Below, one piece after another: positions 62,794 to 64,000 of a DNA stretch of 64,000 nt (the stretch's first letter is position 1; each line of letters opens with the position of its first letter). Made by a program: the position numbers and the translations under genes. The stretch lies in assembly GCF_900105115.1 (NCBI RefSeq), contig NZ_FNRV01000001.1, positions 3,209,501 through 3,273,500 of the forward strand, written 5' to 3'. The notes below the pieces were generated by a model that saw only the letters and a program-made list of their open reading frames with translations, was not told the DNA's origin and did no database searches. Origin of the DNA: Pseudomonas mohnii (GTDB lineage Bacteria > Pseudomonadota > Gammaproteobacteria > Pseudomonadales > Pseudomonadaceae).

Positions 62794-63753
62794 ATGACTG
62801 AGCCACTGCGCATCGTCTTTGCCGGCACCCCGGAATTCGCCGCTGAACACCTCAAGGCCCTGTTGAACAGCCCTTATGAGATCGTTGCGGTCTACACCCA
62901 GCCGGATCGCCCGGCAGGCCGTGGCCAGAAGCTGATGCCGAGCCCGGTCAAGCAGCTTGCTCTGGAACACAACCTCCCGGTGCTGCAACCGCCAACACTG
63001 CGCAACGAAGACGCCCAGGCTGAACTGGCCGCATTGAAACCGGACTTGATGGTGGTGGTCGCCTACGGCCTGATCCTGCCGCAAGTGGTGCTGGATATTC
63101 CGCGCCTGGGCTGCATCAATAGCCATGCCTCGCTGCTGCCGCGCTGGCGCGGTGCGGCGCCGATCCAGCGCGCCGTGCAAGCGGGCGACGCCGAGAGCGG
63201 CGTGACCGTGATGCGCATGGAAGCGGGACTCGACACCGGGCCGATGCTGCTCAAGGTCATCACGCCGATCTGCGCCGAAGACACCGGCGGCAGCCTGCAT
63301 GATCGCCTGGCCGAAATGGGCCCGCCTGCGGTGATTCAAGCCATTGCCGGCCTCACTGCCGGCACGCTGGTAGGCGAAGTGCAGGACGACAGCCTGGCTA
63401 CCTACGCGCACAAGCTGAACAAGGACGAAGCCCGCATCGACTGGACCCGCCCGGCGATTGAGCTGGAACGCCTGGTCCGTGCTTTCAACCCATGGCCGAT
63501 CACCCACAGCACGTTGAACGGCGAAGCGCTGAAAGTGTTGGCCGCGAGCCTCGCGCAAGGAAAGGGCACACCCGGTGAAATCCTCGGCGCCAGCAAGGAC
63601 GGGCTGATCGTCGCCTGCGGTGAGCAGGCGCTGTGCCTGACCCGTCTGCAATTGCCCGGCGGCAAAGCGCTGAACTTCAGCGACTTTTTCAACAGCCGTC
63701 GTGAGAAATTCGCGGTGGGCACCGTCCTCGGTCAAACGGCGGACGCTCAATGA
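62794..63753 (+). CDS. fmt: Methionyl-tRNA formyltransferase
   Basis: This enzyme formylates initiator Met-tRNA, the partner step to deformylase. It has 319 residues, beginning [15 protein letters not shown]. The catalytic region is [21 protein letters not shown] (Asn and His) and [11 protein letters not shown] (Asp). I use the ATG at 62794, 24 bases into the longest frame, which is the family start. Its stop overlaps the rsmB start (ATGA). Confidence 0.96.
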   Translation: MTEPLRIVFAGTPEFAAEHLKALLNSPYEIVAVYTQPDRPAGRGQKLMPSPVKQLALEHNLPVLQPPTLRNEDAQAELAALKPDLMVVVAYGLILPQVVLDIPRLGCINSHASLLPRWRGAAPIQRAVQAGDAESGVTVMRMEAGLDTGPMLLKVITPICAEDTGGSLHDRLAEMGPPAVIQAIAGLTAGTLVGEVQDDSLATYAHKLNKDEARIDWTRPAIELERLVRAFNPWPITHSTLNGEALKVLAASLAQGKGTPGEILGASKDGLIVACGEQALCLTRLQLPGGKALNFSDFFNSRREKFAVGTVLGQTADAQ

Positions 63754-64000
63754 ACCCGCGTCTGGCCGCCGCCAAGGCACTGGCTGCTGTTCTCAGCGGA
63801 AAAGCCTCTCTCAACAGTTCGCTGCCTACGCAAATGGACAAGGTCGAAGATCGCGATCGCGGTTTCACCCAGGACCTGGCGTTCGGCACCGCACGCTGGC
63901 AGCCGCGATTGTCGGCGCTGGCGGCCAAACTGCTGCAGAAGCCTTTCAAGGCAGCGGACGCCGATGTTGAAGCCTTGTTGCTGGTCGGCCTCTACCAGTT
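63750..64000 (+). CDS. rsmB: 16S rRNA m5C967 methyltransferase RsmB, 5' part
   Basis: Only the first 83 or so codons are in the window. They encode [15 protein letters not shown], then [29 protein letters not shown], the N-terminal NusB-like domain of RsmB. The methyltransferase domain lies outside. It overlaps fmt by 4 bases, the common def-fmt-rsmB order. Confidence 0.9.
   Translation, partial: MNPRLAAAKALAAVLSGKASLNSSLPTQMDKVEDRDRGFTQDLAFGTARWQPRLSALAAKLLQKPFKAADADVEALLLVGLYQ

Overview
The window is about 64 kb of a GC-rich gammaproteobacterial chromosome. It almost certainly comes from a fluorescent Pseudomonas (P. fluorescens group). The evidence is gene content and order (the cox cluster, metNIQ-znu-polA-dsbA-ampDh2-kinB-algB-gltP, and betC-aroE-hemF-qor-tsaC-dprA-lysM-def-fmt-rsmB), protein lengths that match Pseudomonas orthologues such as KinB and AlgB, and many Pseudomonas-type REP elements between genes. 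There is no rRNA, tRNA, CRISPR array, insertion sequence or prophage. The content is mainly core genome.

Layout. (1) 1-9.3 kb: a partial gene, then an aa3-type cytochrome c oxidase cluster on the plus strand: subunit II fused to cytochrome c, subunit I, Cox11, subunit III, SURF1, a small membrane protein, heme A synthase, heme O synthase and SCO/SenC. It holds the enzyme plus heme a and copper insertion factors, and its upstream promoter looks RpoS-type. (2) 9.5-19.6 kb: methionine uptake (metNIQ), catalase katE, a lipoprotein, zinc uptake with its regulator (znuBC-zur divergent from znuA), homoserine kinase and a DUF2782 protein. (3) 19.7-30.9 kb: polA, an ErsA-like sRNA with an AlgU-type promoter, engB, two cytochromes c, dsbA, an EEP-family phosphatase/nuclease, a diguanylate cyclase, the lipoprotein amidase AmpDh2 and a CSS-motif EAL phosphodiesterase. 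(4) 30.9-38.6 kb: the KinB/AlgB two-component pair, three small genes that include two very short ones, a 0.75 kb spacer, the glutamate symporter gltP and a nucleoside-recognition (SpmA/SpmB-like) membrane protein. (5) 38.8-49.1 kb, all minus strand: an MCE/Mla-type lipid ABC transporter, a DUF5924 membrane protein, an M16 peptidase, a Na/Pi cotransporter, a TerC protein and a citrate transporter. (6) 49.4-56.1 kb: a GFA protein, a DOPA-dioxygenase-like protein, a Rossmann protein, then a choline-O-sulfate locus (LysR regulator divergent from betC, a choline-binding protein and a SulP sulfate transporter). (7) 56.2-64 kb: aroE-hemF, qor, tsaC, dprA, a LysM protein, def, fmt and the start of rsmB.

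I found no clearly novel multi-gene system. The features most worth a second look are non-coding: the ErsA-like sRNA; a sigma-54-type promoter leading into a hairpin that displays an AACAACAA motif next to algB; a similar hairpin upstream of the citrate transporter; a 14-bp inverted repeat just before ampDh2; palindromes in the LysR/betC intergenic region; and the REP elements, one doublet of which splits the cox operon.
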